Shown: piece by piece, positions 42,636-51,598 of the stretch
Position numbering within the stretch: position 1 is the first letter of the stretch
Layout: every line of letters starts with the position of its first letter
NCBI RefSeq assembly: GCF_000737535.1
Contig: NZ_CP006269.1
Span: 1,240,001 to 1,304,000, forward strand
Source of the DNA: Synechococcus sp. KORDI-100
GTDB lineage: Bacteria > Cyanobacteriota > Cyanobacteriia > PCC-6307 > Cyanobiaceae
Reading direction: 5' to 3'
Length of the DNA: 64,000 nt
The notes under the pieces: generated by a model
What the model was told of the DNA's origin: nothing
The model's input: only the letters and a program-made list of their open reading frames with translations
Databases searched by the model: none
Program-made: the position numbers and the translations under genes

Positions 42636-42905
42636 ATGGCGCCCTGGCGATTCCAGTTTTTGCTGGTTGACACTCTGACTCACGGATCACTGGAGCTTCG
42701 TGATGGGCTCAACAGGCAAGGTTTTCCCGGCATTGACGTTGGGCTGGCATCAAGGAGAGCAAGCCATGAGGCGGTCGAGATGCTGAAACTGTTATTGGGT
42801 TCCTTGTCGGCTGCAACAGACACTCAGTCGTGGATGCCGATAGTTGATCGTTCACGGCCACCTGTGATGGTGTTTTCATCCAGAAAGCGAACAACCAATC
42901 AATGA
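42636..42905 (+). CDS. Hypothetical protein
   Basis: 89 residues from ATG 42636: APWRFQFLLVDTLTHGSLELRDGLNRQGFPGIDVGLASRRASHEAVEMLKLLLGSLSA, then a polar tail. A beta strand followed by a helix-rich part, soluble. No family recognised. Confidence 0.45.
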   Translation: MAPWRFQFLLVDTLTHGSLELRDGLNRQGFPGIDVGLASRRASHEAVEMLKLLLGSLSAATDTQSWMPIVDRSRPPVMVFSSRKRTTNQ

Positions 42906-42959
42906 CGTTGCTGTTTGCATGGTGAAAGGCCGGTTGTCTTTTTGGATGCCCATGAAGGA

Positions 42960-43313
42960 TCAGATCGCGTTACATCCTCTCAGGGGCTTGAAAATTCGGT
43001 TTCCATTTTTCACATTGGTCAATGAAACATTTCCCTGAGGATAAAGGATGAATTCCCAGATTCCTCCACGCTTATCAACATAAGTCTTTTGGGTTCCATG
43101 GCGTTCTTCAGATATCAATTTGTAGGACTCACTCACACCGTCTGACCATTCAATCATTAATTCATTCTTAGACATGTGAAAATGGCAGTCCGCAATTCGT
43201 TTGTCGTTGTACTCACAACAACTTCCTGCACCATTGTTGGCAGAAGCTACATCAGCATTGGCCAAGACAGCCATGATCGCTACTGAAACAATGCAGATTA
43301 ATCGTACTATCAT
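42960..43313 (-). CDS. Small secreted protein, C-x-F-N family
   Basis: 117 residues: signal peptide MIVRLICIVSVAIMAVLANADVASA, mature domain with SCCEYNDKRIADCHFHMSKNELMIEWSDGVSESYKLISEE and a terminal cysteine (LRGCNAI). Same layout as 10019 and 10557: Cys-x-Tyr/Phe-Asn, Cys, then E-W-S-D and a Tyr strand. Periplasmic or extracellular; function unknown. Confidence 0.65.
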   Translation of the reverse strand: MIVRLICIVSVAIMAVLANADVASANNGAGSCCEYNDKRIADCHFHMSKNELMIEWSDGVSESYKLISEERHGTQKTYVDKRGGIWEFILYPQGNVSLTNVKNGNRIFKPLRGCNAI

Positions 43314-43503
43314 TGAGTTCCTGTCAGCGATGATGTTGGCTCAATGAATCAGGATTGTATGATTCCTGATGCAATTTTGTCACGGCTACAATTCTGTAGC
43401 CTTCATCCAGCACACTCTTGCCTTGCAGAGGCCGTCTTCAGGGGGTGCGGTGCATCTCCCATGTTGGATTGTCATCGGTGCTCATGGGGAATGAGCAACG
43501 TGT

Positions 43504-44184
43504 TCATTGCTGCTGGGTCCAGGTGTCGACAATACTGAAGCGGGGCTGTTTGGAATTTTTCATATTCAGTTGATACTTGGTGACGGTGTATCCCCATCCG
43601 TTCCCGGGGTGGGATTCATATTGCCAGACCGGATGATCTGTATAAAGCCTTTCAATATTGCGAATATATCCACTTTCAGGAATCTGCACGGGGGTATAGG
43701 TCAATTGTTCATCGGCCAGGCAGAGTACCCGACTGCCATCGTTTGCTCGTATTGTAAATAATAGAAAGTTTTTCTTTTTCGTTTTGAATTCGCTCAGGTA
43801 ATCAAGCTTCCATGGGAATGGTTTGTTGGCTTGATGGCTGGTGTCCTGGCAGTCTTGATTGAACAGTCGTTTTGATAGAAGCCCTCCACCTACATAGCGA
43901 ACATTCCTGTTGCTTGAGCACGAAGATTTGATATCACGTTTTAATTCTGCATTAATATTGCCTGATCTTGCTTCCAGTTCTCCCAGAGTCATCCAGTCGC
44001 CTGGATATATATTTGCTCGCAATAATTGGCTGCTCCATAACTTTTCCTGACAGTTGTATAAAAATGAATCCCGTACAACAATTTTTTGCTTGGCATAGGC
44101 AGATGAAGGTGAATGCAGGATTGCCGTGCCAAATAAAAAAGACCAAGTACCGATTCCGATGGAGTGGAAACGCTTGAATGTCAT
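43504..44184 (-). CDS. Secreted hypothetical protein
   Basis: 226 residues: signal region FHSIGIGTWSFLFGTAILHSPSSAYA, mature domain from KQKIVVRDSFLYNCQEKLW. Four cysteines (YNCQE, SSCSSN, NQDCQD, VLCLAD), aromatic beta strands at the C-terminus (HPVWQYESHPGNGWGYTVTKYQLNM). Likely a disulfide-stabilised extracytoplasmic protein. AT-rich. No family recognised. Confidence 0.65.
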   Translation of the reverse strand: MTFKRFHSIGIGTWSFLFGTAILHSPSSAYAKQKIVVRDSFLYNCQEKLWSSQLLRANIYPGDWMTLGELEARSGNINAELKRDIKSSCSSNRNVRYVGGGLLSKRLFNQDCQDTSHQANKPFPWKLDYLSEFKTKKKNFLLFTIRANDGSRVLCLADEQLTYTPVQIPESGYIRNIERLYTDHPVWQYESHPGNGWGYTVTKYQLNMKNSKQPRFSIVDTWTQQQ

Positions 44185-44578
44185 TTCAGATGAATTGATA
44201 CGATCAATTTAGCCTCGCTCGCAACATCGATTCTTAAATGACTCTGTGCCATCAGCCAATATGTATCCGTGTTGATGAATGTAAGGCACGTTAAACACTG
44301 GGCATGACGGTCTTGATGAAAAAGGGGGGGCGTTCTGCACTCTTCAGCCCTTCATTTTTTATGTCCGTATGTCAGGCGCTCAAACGACCGTGATCCGCTT
44401 TCAAGAGGTCAGTGTGCTGGTCATGAGGCATGCTGGTGAGATTCGGGCTGAGGCGGGCTGAGCTCCTGATTCAGGCCTGGGATCAAAACGAGGGAATCGC
44501 TGCCGATCACCGAAATCGTTGTCATCACTCTTTCGGACGCCTGAAAGGACGCCTCCACACCAGCATTGCAAAGTCGAC
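44185..44578. other. Intergenic region, no supported gene
   Basis: Nearly 400 bases between two leftward genes. A 34-codon leftward frame (MTTISVIGSDSLVLIPGLNQ...) exists at about 44422-44526 but nothing else supports it. Confidence 0.35.
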
Positions 44579-46765
44579 TCAACTCCCCGGCGGAGAGAGT
44601 ATCGGGACTGATTTGTGAATTTCAATCGAAGTCGGTAATGGAATTTCAATCTCGTTGGCTTCGAACGCCTGCAATAGTCCTTCTTTGATCCTTGCAATGG
44701 CATCGAAAAATGCACCTGTATCATCGTACGTCGATTCGATAAAGAAGGTAAAATCCAGGCTGTAATCAGACAAGGCTGACAGGCGACATGGTCCAAGTTT
44801 CAGCTGCTTATCGGATTCAACAACATCGCGAATAATTGAAGGAATATGCTGGCGTTTATGACTCGGCGTGTCGTAGGCAATACTTATTGAGTGCTTTAGA
44901 TTATTGACGATTGCAATGACAGTTTTGGATTCTGCGCTCAGATCCTGTTTGAGTTGCAGATAATCCTTCCAATTGTCTGAGCATGCTTTGGCGAAAACAG
45001 TCAGAAGCTCGCCACTGGAACCATCCTCACTGAAACTGACCACAGGTGAGTCAAGCTGATCGTTCTCCTCGATATACGCTGTGATGCGCTCAACAATGCC
45101 ATTGAGCTGTCCAACACCCAAATTTGCAGGGAGATCCATCACCAATTCAATCCCCTGGCTCAAGCTATTTTCCGGTTGCCCCAACTGGTGCTGACGGTCG
45201 GAGTAATTTTTAATAATTTCGTCTTCGACTTTGTTATTGGGGATTGTGATTCGTCCCGATAATGTGATCATATCAATGGAACGCAGTCCAATCCTGGAGA
45301 CAAAACCCATTTCGCTGCCGATTTTGCAGAACTCACCGACACGCACCGGCCGATCGGATTGGATGGCGATTCCTGCAAACAGATTGCCGAGCAGACGGGA
45401 TCCTCCAAGGCCTACGGCAAGTCCGGGAACCGCTGAAAATGCGATGACGGCATTGGGCGGCATTCCCAGTCGCAGCATCAGTTGGTAGATCAAGATCACG
45501 GCTCCAATCGCACCTAAAAACCTTGAAAAGGGAAGGATCAGATTCCGGAGGCGACGCTTCTCCAATTCGGATTGGCTGCCTCTGAATTTCAGGATCCAAA
45601 CAGCACTGGAATTGGCGATGGCCTCAAAAAATAAAACAATTGTGACGCCTAATGATATATACGCGACAATATCAAAGAAGGAATTCGAATTTTTTAAGGC
45701 CTCGCCTGTAAAATTGATGCGATTAGCGATTGAGATTTTGGCAATTACAGAAAGTGGAGCAATTGGTAAAGCCAGAAAGAAACGGCGCCAGGATATGTCG
45801 ACTTGACGTTTGGCAAAGCGATTCAGGAGTCGCCCTGAGCGATCACGATTATAGCGATAAGTGTTGAGCAACTTGACCGCGCAAACCAACACCACAGGGA
45901 TATAGATCAGTAGCAGCAGCGCTGTCATCAGATACTGGAGGAGGCTCTGCTCGCCAAAAGGAGTCTGTAGATAACGTTTGGCACTTTCTGGCAGGCTCAC
46001 ATACCATTTCGGCGGTACTAGATATCCTGGCGAGTATGAAAAGTCTTCAAAAATCCTTGGAGATGCCAGTGGATTGTTGGCAATGATCTCCTCAGTGGTT
46101 GATCGACCGTATGTGTCCCGGACGAAGCCGTACATCCGATTGATATTTTCGAGGGTCTCCTGAGAGAAAAAATAGTCTTGATTACCCGAATCATTTTTAA
46201 CCGAACGGGTCAGGGTAATTGCCGTGCCGGGCATCGTCCAATCCGTCTTTTCCTTGTCGTTGGGAATCTCGATGGGTTCGCGTGAATTGGCAAATGCGTA
46301 GTCGAGGATTTCCTTCAGTTTCAGAACCGATTCTTCCTGCGTGTCCTTGCGAATACTTTCAGGAATGGAGGAGTCGTCCAGGGTGCGCTTGGCCGTTCTG
46401 AAAAGAACCTCTGCCTCTCGGATCTCGTCCTGAGCCTCTTGACCCCAGATCAGGCCTGGATGTTGGTCCGTTTGCTGACTGACATCCCGAATGATCTCGC
46501 CAACCCGAGCCATCACGGCATAAAAACGCAATAACGTTTGTTGTGGTGTCAATCCGGTGACCTTACCCAGATAGGACTGATCCCAGTTTGCCGAATAGAT
46601 CAGGAGATCGTCGTAAAAGGGTTGCTCCTCCAGAGCAATCGTGACGTTCTCGTTTGGTGCGTTGAGGACAACAGGCATCTCACCTGGGTGAACATCAACA
46701 ACAGTTGCCAGGCTGAGAAGGAGTCCCACGGCGACGCCCATCAGGTAACGCACAAGCAGTCTCAT
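44579..46765 (-). CDS. Large MscS-family mechanosensitive channel
   Basis: 728 residues: signal sequence (LMGVAVGLLLSLATVVDVHPGEMP), a periplasmic helical domain of about 260 residues, several transmembrane helices from about 275, then the MscS pore helix and beta domain: PGLAVGLGGSRLLGNLFAGIAIQSDRPVRVGEFCKIG and LRSIDMITLSGRITIPNNKVEDEIIKNYSDR. The C-terminal domain follows. MscS channels open under membrane tension to release osmolytes after hypo-osmotic shock, sensible in a glucosylglycerol-accumulating cell. Confidence 0.9.
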   Translation of the reverse strand: MRLLVRYLMGVAVGLLLSLATVVDVHPGEMPVVLNAPNENVTIALEEQPFYDDLLIYSANWDQSYLGKVTGLTPQQTLLRFYAVMARVGEIIRDVSQQTDQHPGLIWGQEAQDEIREAEVLFRTAKRTLDDSSIPESIRKDTQEESVLKLKEILDYAFANSREPIEIPNDKEKTDWTMPGTAITLTRSVKNDSGNQDYFFSQETLENINRMYGFVRDTYGRSTTEEIIANNPLASPRIFEDFSYSPGYLVPPKWYVSLPESAKRYLQTPFGEQSLLQYLMTALLLLIYIPVVLVCAVKLLNTYRYNRDRSGRLLNRFAKRQVDISWRRFFLALPIAPLSVIAKISIANRINFTGEALKNSNSFFDIVAYISLGVTIVLFFEAIANSSAVWILKFRGSQSELEKRRLRNLILPFSRFLGAIGAVILIYQLMLRLGMPPNAVIAFSAVPGLAVGLGGSRLLGNLFAGIAIQSDRPVRVGEFCKIGSEMGFVSRIGLRSIDMITLSGRITIPNNKVEDEIIKNYSDRQHQLGQPENSLSQGIELVMDLPANLGVGQLNGIVERITAYIEENDQLDSPVVSFSEDGSSGELLTVFAKACSDNWKDYLQLKQDLSAESKTVIAIVNNLKHSISIAYDTPSHKRQHIPSIIRDVVESDKQLKLGPCRLSALSDYSLDFTFFIESTYDDTGAFFDAIARIKEGLLQAFEANEIEIPLPTSIEIHKSVPILSPPGS

Positions 46766-47027
46766 AACACCGTCATCAAGTGCTCATCGCAATGTAGAGG
46801 CTGCCAGCAGAAATGGCTTCCATTCTGCTTATCTCGTTCTGACTTAGATCACCAATTTTAATAACATCCTTCACGACAATAGTCTGGATTATTGATGATG
46901 TCTATGTCTAAAACCCTGAACGATTTGTTATCCACTGATCCGCTGATGTTTCGGAACAATGCTGTTCTGCAGTCTGAGTTGAGCGGGATCACCCATTGCG
47001 CCCGGCCCCCTGCTTGCATTAGTACGC

Positions 47028-47280
47028 ATGTATTCGCTAAGGAGCGTTGTTGGCGATTGGGACTTCATGGATGATCGCGGGCTGCAGAGCCGGAAAGGAG
47101 CCTGCAGCTGCGTGACGTGTGAGCACTTCAGCTACGGCGTTGACCAGCACTGCCACACACTTCTTGGCATGCAACATGCGCCAGAGGCAACTCGTGCAAG
47201 GCGATCACCTCACCAAGAGCTGCAAGCTCTGGGCGCCGACCTGGCAGAAGCAAGTGGGTTGGGCTCCCGAGGCGGGGTAA
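47028..47280 (+). pseudogene. Cys-rich small protein family, frameshifted copy
   Basis: The frame begins DWDFMDDRGLQSRKGACSCVTCEHFSYGVDQHCHTLLG, matching the intact genes at 17263 and 60599. An extra A at 47169 then shifts the frame. Removing it restores CNMRQRQLVQGDHLTKSCKLWAPTWQKQVGWAPEAG and stop at 47280. Sequence divergence from the other two copies shows it is an older duplicate. Confidence 0.7.
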
Positions 47281-47357
47281 TCCTCAAAGTGTGAGCTTTG
47301 TAACGCCCCTGTTTCGACGACCACAGCCATGACAAGAGAGATTTCTCAGCACATGCA

Positions 47358-47552
47358 ATGGCTACAGAAGGCCTGATCGTTCAGACACCGCGAGGTTCAA
47401 CCATCCAAAGACTTGACGATGGAAAATTTGTGGTGTGCGACAGCGAGAACGTGTGCTCCTCTGCCCGCAGCCTTTACCTGGCTGAAGAGCAACTGGAGGA
47501 GATGGAGCATGGATACCGGTTTCCTTACGCAACCAGCTTCCGAAAGGTCTGA
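47358..47552 (+). CDS. Small hypothetical protein
   Basis: 64 residues: ATEGLIVQTPRGSTIQRLDDGKFVVCDSENVCSSARSLYLAEEQLEEMEHGYRFPYATSFRKV. Beta hairpins then a helix; two cysteines. Sits downstream of the frameshifted Cys-rich gene on the same strand. No family recognised. Confidence 0.5.
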   Translation: MATEGLIVQTPRGSTIQRLDDGKFVVCDSENVCSSARSLYLAEEQLEEMEHGYRFPYATSFRKV

Positions 47553-47734
47553 GCCTCACAGCCATGGGTCAGTGGGCTCCAGGCAAGACCAGGCTGATCA
47601 GCCACCCAGTTTTGAGGTGTCCGTTGAGCGACGCCCAGACGTGGCTATTCCGCAGTGACAAACCGTTCTTCAACGACAAGCTGTTCTGCAAAGACAAGGG
47701 CAAGAGGGCATGATTTGGCGGTTGCGGCAGGTGA

Positions 47735-48400
47735 ATGACTGGCAGCCAACCATCCGAACAATTTGATTACTTGATTCAGGCTCAAGTACGTCAAGCTGAT
47801 CTTATTGCGTGCAAAAGATTGCAGGATTCTCTCCAACAAGCTGCTTTGCATTCAAAAGGTTATCTGGGTCAGGAAACATTCTATCGGCAGCTTGAAGATG
47901 GTTTCATTGAGTATAATGTGAGACTACGGTTTAGTGATATTCAATCATGCCTCGCATGGATTGATAGTCCCATTCGTAGACGTTATCTTCATCAAGCGGA
48001 ATCCAGGTTTGTTCTTCAGTTCCGATCCGGAATTCACGAACCTTCGTTTGACCTCTGGTTGACGTCGCAACTACCAGATCCACCACCAATCTGGAAAATG
48101 AATCTGTTGGTTTGGCTGGCGCTTTACCCGTCGGTGATGCTGCTCAGCTTAATCAGCGTTGACAGCTTGGGAAGGTTGCCGTCGGCCCTGAACGTGTTGG
48201 CAAGTACTGCAATCACCGTGGCCTTAACGGGGTGGCTTTTCGTTCCGCGACTGGCCAGGGTCTACAGGGGATGGCTGGTAACACAATCACAGCGCTTGAA
48301 TCTGGCTGGAAGCGGCTCGATTCTTGCTCTGCTGATGGTTTGTTATGCGATGTTCAGTGCGCCCAATGTATTGAATCTGATGAATCCATCTGTCCGGTAA
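47735..48400 (+). CDS. ABM-like domain membrane protein
   Basis: 221 residues. The first 105 form an antibiotic-biosynthesis-monooxygenase-like ferredoxin fold (SEQFDYLIQAQVRQADLIACKRLQDSLQQAALHSKGYLGQETFYRQLEDGFIEYNVRLRFSD). Three transmembrane helices follow (MNLLVWLALYPSVMLLSLI, ALNVLASTAITVALTGWLFV, GSGSILALLMVCYAMF). ABM-plus-membrane proteins are common in bacteria with no fixed function; heme or quinone handling has been suggested for the fold. Confidence 0.75.
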   Translation: MTGSQPSEQFDYLIQAQVRQADLIACKRLQDSLQQAALHSKGYLGQETFYRQLEDGFIEYNVRLRFSDIQSCLAWIDSPIRRRYLHQAESRFVLQFRSGIHEPSFDLWLTSQLPDPPPIWKMNLLVWLALYPSVMLLSLISVDSLGRLPSALNVLASTAITVALTGWLFVPRLARVYRGWLVTQSQRLNLAGSGSILALLMVCYAMFSAPNVLNLMNPSVR

Positions 48401-48719
48401 TCATGATGTAGCTGGATGCTGAGTTGACGACGTTTTCAACAGGATGCAGGTGGTCACCATTGAGATCTCTACAGAGGCAACAACGGCAGATCAGAGGTTG
48501 TCTGGGAGACCTGATTGATCACAACAGGAAGGATGCCCAGAACGTCATCGATTGTTTTCTGAGGGGATGAATCACGTTGGACATGATGCGTCAAGGCGTA
48601 CAGGAGAGACATCATCTCAGCCAACGGCAGGTCTTATCACGGGGCGCTGGCAGTGTTGCTGCATCCGCTGGGCTGGTTCTCGACGACCCCATCAGGCGAA
48701 TCAAGACCGGCGGACATCG
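48401..48719. other. Intergenic region, no gene seen
   Basis: About 320 bases after the ABM gene. No hairpin with U-run and no motif-bearing frame noticed; the rightward frames at 48552-48834 lack features. Confidence 0.35.
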
Positions 48720-48914
48720 TCAGACAGGACAGCGAAAGATCCTGAGCAGCTTGCCCTCATCCGTTCTGAACTCGCCGTCTTTGATGCAGCCTGCATCGAC
48801 AGGGGGAATTCTTGAGCCGATGTGTGTTGTGTAGCTGTTTGAGCTGTTGACTGCTGTTGTCAGCACAATCACGAGTGCTGCCACTGAGAGCAGACCAGCA
48901 ATGAGTGCACGCAT
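48720..48914 (-). CDS. Small secreted or anchored protein
   Basis: 64 residues: N-terminal hydrophobic segment MRALIAGLLSVAALVIVLTTAV, then polar NSSNSYTTHIGSRIPPVDAGCIKDGEFRTDEGKLLRIFRCPV with two cysteines. The first helix could be a signal peptide or membrane anchor. No family recognised. Confidence 0.5.
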   Translation of the reverse strand: MRALIAGLLSVAALVIVLTTAVNSSNSYTTHIGSRIPPVDAGCIKDGEFRTDEGKLLRIFRCPV

Positions 48915-49138
48915 GTCTTACCGGGATGGCAGTTCAAGTCTGAAGATGACATGTCTCACGCGTGGATGCGTCGGACCCAAGGCACAGACACGGTGTCTTG
49001 GCTTGTTTGTGTTTGATGAACAGTCAACTCAGTTGCACTGATTGTTGACTCAGCATTCAAACCTGATGGATGTATTCGGTGTCAGTTGATTGGCTGCCAC
49101 TTGAACAACGAGTGACGCCTGTGCAGTCATGTATTGCA

Positions 49139-49984
49139 TCACTGATTGATACTCAGGCGCACCGGATCATCAATCGCCATGGGTCCAGACGTCACCACAC
49201 TGAGACGGATGCCTGCCGTGACCTTGTTGTGGCGAGCTGTGGCCCGGAGGATTCCCATCTCCTCCGGAAATTTTCCCTGAGCAAGAGTTGTGACCACACA
49301 GCGAGGGCAGCCCCCGTCAACACGCAGCTGTAGTTGCTCTCCAATTGTGAGCAGCCCTCCCACCCATCCTTCCTCGACAAACCCCTCCTTTCCCGGAGTC
49401 GGTTCAATCAACAGGTTGGGGCGGAAGCGCTCCACCGCAAAATCAAGATCCGGTTCTCGCTGCTTCAGGGCTTCAAGGGTTGCGGTGCTGATCGCATGGA
49501 TCGAGCAGGCATCGAAGAACGTGCCCTCCGGCATCTTCAGCTCAGTGGTCACGTTCTGAAAATCCCGCTCGGGTACATCGGGCCAGTACTGGTCCAGGCT
49601 GGCTCCCGGGGGAGCGAAATCCAGAAGACTGATGTCCCGGCCAAATGTCTTCGACAGCAGAGCCACCAACGATGGATCATCACTGCATCGTGTCTGCGCT
49701 GGTTCATCCACACCCGCCAACGGGCCCGTCACGGCAACGGTGGGCAAGGGGTGTCCGTCGACAGGTTCGCAGGTGTATTCAGCGGTAAACGCCAGAAGCT
49801 GCTTCCAGAACCTGGGGTTCTTGGCACTTGCAACGCGAGCTGTTGATCGATCCCAGAGTGCGTATCCGCGGTCTCCCACGACGCCGCTCGGCCCAATGGT
49901 CAATCGGCCTGGACTCTCTCCAAGCATCGACTTGATCGGGTAACGCCAGAGACGTTTGACGTGTCCCACCAGCTCGCCATGCAT
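49139..49984 (-). CDS. MOSC-domain protein
   Basis: 281 residues. N-terminal MOSC_N beta-barrel (GHVKRLWRYPIKSMLGESPGRLTIGPSGVVGDRGYALWD), then a MOSC domain with RPNLLIEPTPGKEGFVEEGWVGGLLTIGEQLQLRV and the sulfur-binding Cys region GGCPRCVVTTLAQG. MOSC proteins carry sulfur for molybdenum cofactor or reduce N-hydroxylated compounds as in mARC. No partner gene adjacent. Confidence 0.85.
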   Translation of the reverse strand: MHGELVGHVKRLWRYPIKSMLGESPGRLTIGPSGVVGDRGYALWDRSTARVASAKNPRFWKQLLAFTAEYTCEPVDGHPLPTVAVTGPLAGVDEPAQTRCSDDPSLVALLSKTFGRDISLLDFAPPGASLDQYWPDVPERDFQNVTTELKMPEGTFFDACSIHAISTATLEALKQREPDLDFAVERFRPNLLIEPTPGKEGFVEEGWVGGLLTIGEQLQLRVDGGCPRCVVTTLAQGKFPEEMGILRATARHNKVTAGIRLSVVTSGPMAIDDPVRLSINQ

Positions 49985-50324
49985 TCGAGCCGATCAGCAA
50001 CCTTGATGACTATCAGGTTGATCACTGCATCCGATGGTCACAGGCGCTACTGACATGGCGATCTGGAGCAGCGAACCAACGTTCACCTGACGTGGAAATT
50101 CGTGGCTTTTAAGAACTCACAGGATGATCAGATGTCAAGCAACAATATTTTTGGATGAATGATTGTGTTTCCGGTGACGTCATGGCATTCATCAATCTGA
50201 GAAAGCTTTCAGCGCCAGGTTCAATGTGAGCATCCATTGTTCTTCACCTTGCACGATCACCAGTGTGATTGAACAACGGACCGCGTCCCAAACTGGGTCA
50301 GACCGAATCGAGCAAGATCCCTCG
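49985..50324. other. Intergenic region, left border of second island
   Basis: AT-richer sequence between the MOSC gene and the first cassette promoter. No gene with motif; leftward frame 50257-50487 is antisense to the cassette gene. Confidence 0.4.
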
Positions 50325-50404
50325 CTTGGGTGATGTGATCTGAAGGCGGAACAGTGATGGTGAGTTCACGGCAAGAGCCCATCAACCAAACAATAAAAAT
50401 CATC
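50325..50404 (+). promoter_or_regulatory. Promoter/leader of Gly/Tyr-rich secreted gene
   Basis: CGCTTGGGTGATGTGATCTGAAGGCGGAACAGTGATGGTGAG. The GTGATGTGATCTGAAGGC string is the same as at 9970 and nearly the same at 58582. The ATG at 50357 opens a leader peptide (MVSSRQEP...) in frame with the gene. Confidence 0.5.
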
Positions 50405-50680
50405 ATGAAAAACCTCACAAAACCATTCTTTGCAGGCATCCTCGGAACCATCGCTGCTCTGGGCGTCGCTGTGACCACCAGCCCCAAGGCAGAAGCTGGG
50501 ACTCTTTACTGGAACAACAATGGCGGTGGCATCGTTGTCAATCGTGGTTACTACTACGACCCTCGTCCTGGTTATTACAACGTTCGGGCTCGCCACTACG
50601 GAGGACGAGGTGCTGTTGCAGGTCCTAATGGAGCCTGCGCGCGCGGTTACTACGGTCGCAGCGGATGCGTCCGTTACTGA
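50405..50680 (+). CDS. Gly/Tyr/Arg-rich secreted protein
   Basis: 91 residues from ATG 50405: signal peptide MKNLTKPFFAGILGTIAALGVAVTTSPKAEA, then GTLYWNNNGGGIVVNRGYYYDPRPGYYNVRARHYGGRGAVAGPNGACARGYYGRSGCVRY. Low-complexity Gly/Tyr/Arg mature region with one pair of cysteines; could be a surface or matrix polypeptide or a positively charged antimicrobial. Directly followed by the conserved 3' block. Confidence 0.7.
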   Translation: MKNLTKPFFAGILGTIAALGVAVTTSPKAEAGTLYWNNNGGGIVVNRGYYYDPRPGYYNVRARHYGGRGAVAGPNGACARGYYGRSGCVRY

Positions 50681-50806
50681 TACCAGGTCGGGACGCCTGA
50701 TGCTGCAGACTCCGGCGGCTGAAAGTTATACAAAACCCGCAAGGGAAAGACAGGGCAGTTTGATTGTGCTGATCGATCTCCCGACCAAACCTCCATACAC
50801 ATCACA
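50681..50806 (+). ncRNA. Conserved 3' block, copy 2
   Basis: Shares with 13798-13912 and 62927-63056: GGACGCCTGATG, TATACAAAACCCGC, AAGGGAAAGACAGGGCAG and TTGATTGTGCTGATCGATCTCCC. The terminal CCTCACACAC is changed to CCTCCATACAC and the CCCCG terminator is replaced, so this copy may be non-functional as an RNA. Confidence 0.35.
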
Positions 50807-50868
50807 GAGCGATGACAATGGCAGCTTTCTGTTTGCCCTGACAGGGCTTGTCCATCATCATCATGCTC

Positions 50869-50884
50869 TGTGATCTGAATCACA
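50869..50884 (+). promoter_or_regulatory. CRP-like palindrome
   Basis: TGTGATCTGAATCACA, a perfect TGTGA-N6-TCACA. It lies 68 bases before the EF-hand gene at 50953. Confidence 0.65.
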
Positions 50885-50952
50885 GGGCCATATCAGCAGG
50901 CAAGTCAGTATTGAAATGTTGACATTTAATTTCCCCAATCTTTAACGCACCC

Positions 50953-51405
50953 ATGGCTGAACATTCTGGGCAGACTCTACCCGAATTGAATTTCGATCTC
51001 GACCTAAATAAAAAGGGACGAGGTACATACGACGATGGAGAATTTGTCTTTAAGCGTGGCGATGAACCCTACAAAAGCAGTGCTGGGAAGCTTCGCCTAA
51101 AAAGTAGAAAAGGTGGGGACGCAGTGATTGCCAAGCTTTTTTCCGATCTAGATGGTAACGGTCGTTTCTCCAAAGATGAACTGATTTTTAAAGGATCGGT
51201 TGAAGGGGATGGTCTTCACGATCGACTTGAAGAATCGTCAGGCAAGATCCAATGGGATTACGACGATTGCACTCCATGTCGGCGAATGCCATTCAATCTG
51301 CTGTCCATTAACCCGAGTGGCTCTGAAAAAGTTGACTTCCTTAGTGTTGTATTGCCTGGGAGCGCTCCTGGTCTCGAGGTTGGTCATTTGATGGACGTCA
51401 TGTGA
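50953..51405 (+). CDS. EF-hand-like calcium-binding protein
   Basis: 150 residues, acidic, no signal peptide. DLDGNGRFSKDEL (about 73-85) is a canonical EF-hand loop (D-x-D-x-N-x-x-x-x-x-x-E). DLDLNKKGRGTYDDGEF near residue 16 is a second, degenerate loop, so one or two calcium ions may bind. The C-terminus has C-T-P-C and hydrophobic strands. Export by an unorthodox route is possible. Preceded by a perfect CRP-like site and followed by a terminator. Confidence 0.7.
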   Translation: MAEHSGQTLPELNFDLDLNKKGRGTYDDGEFVFKRGDEPYKSSAGKLRLKSRKGGDAVIAKLFSDLDGNGRFSKDELIFKGSVEGDGLHDRLEESSGKIQWDYDDCTPCRRMPFNLLSINPSGSEKVDFLSVVLPGSAPGLEVGHLMDVM

Positions 51406-51437
51406 AGCCTCCAATGTCGTTGCTGTGATGCAGATTG

Positions 51438-51463
51438 ACCCCGTCAGCACTGGCGGGGTTTTT
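51438..51463 (+). terminator. Rho-independent terminator
   Basis: ACCCCGTCAGCACTGGCGGGG then T5; member of the repeated terminator family. Confidence 0.8.
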
Positions 51464-51480
51464 CGTTGCCTATTTGGACG

Positions 51481-51516
51481 TGTGACCAAGATCACAGCTG
51501 CAGATGACTAGGGTCA
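51481..51516 (+). promoter_or_regulatory. CRP-like palindrome plus second palindrome
   Basis: TGTGA-CCAAGA-TCACA, a perfect CRP-type match, and TGAC-TAGG-GTCA starting 24 bases after its first base. The gap from the first palindrome to ATG 51599 is 102 bases, the same as at 62065. Confidence 0.7.
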
Positions 51517-51598
51517 TCACACGGGTCGTTGATTGTGGAGATGGTGGGTGCATCGGAGCGGACGCTCCTGATGTCCCTTACCACACGCACCAGACGTC

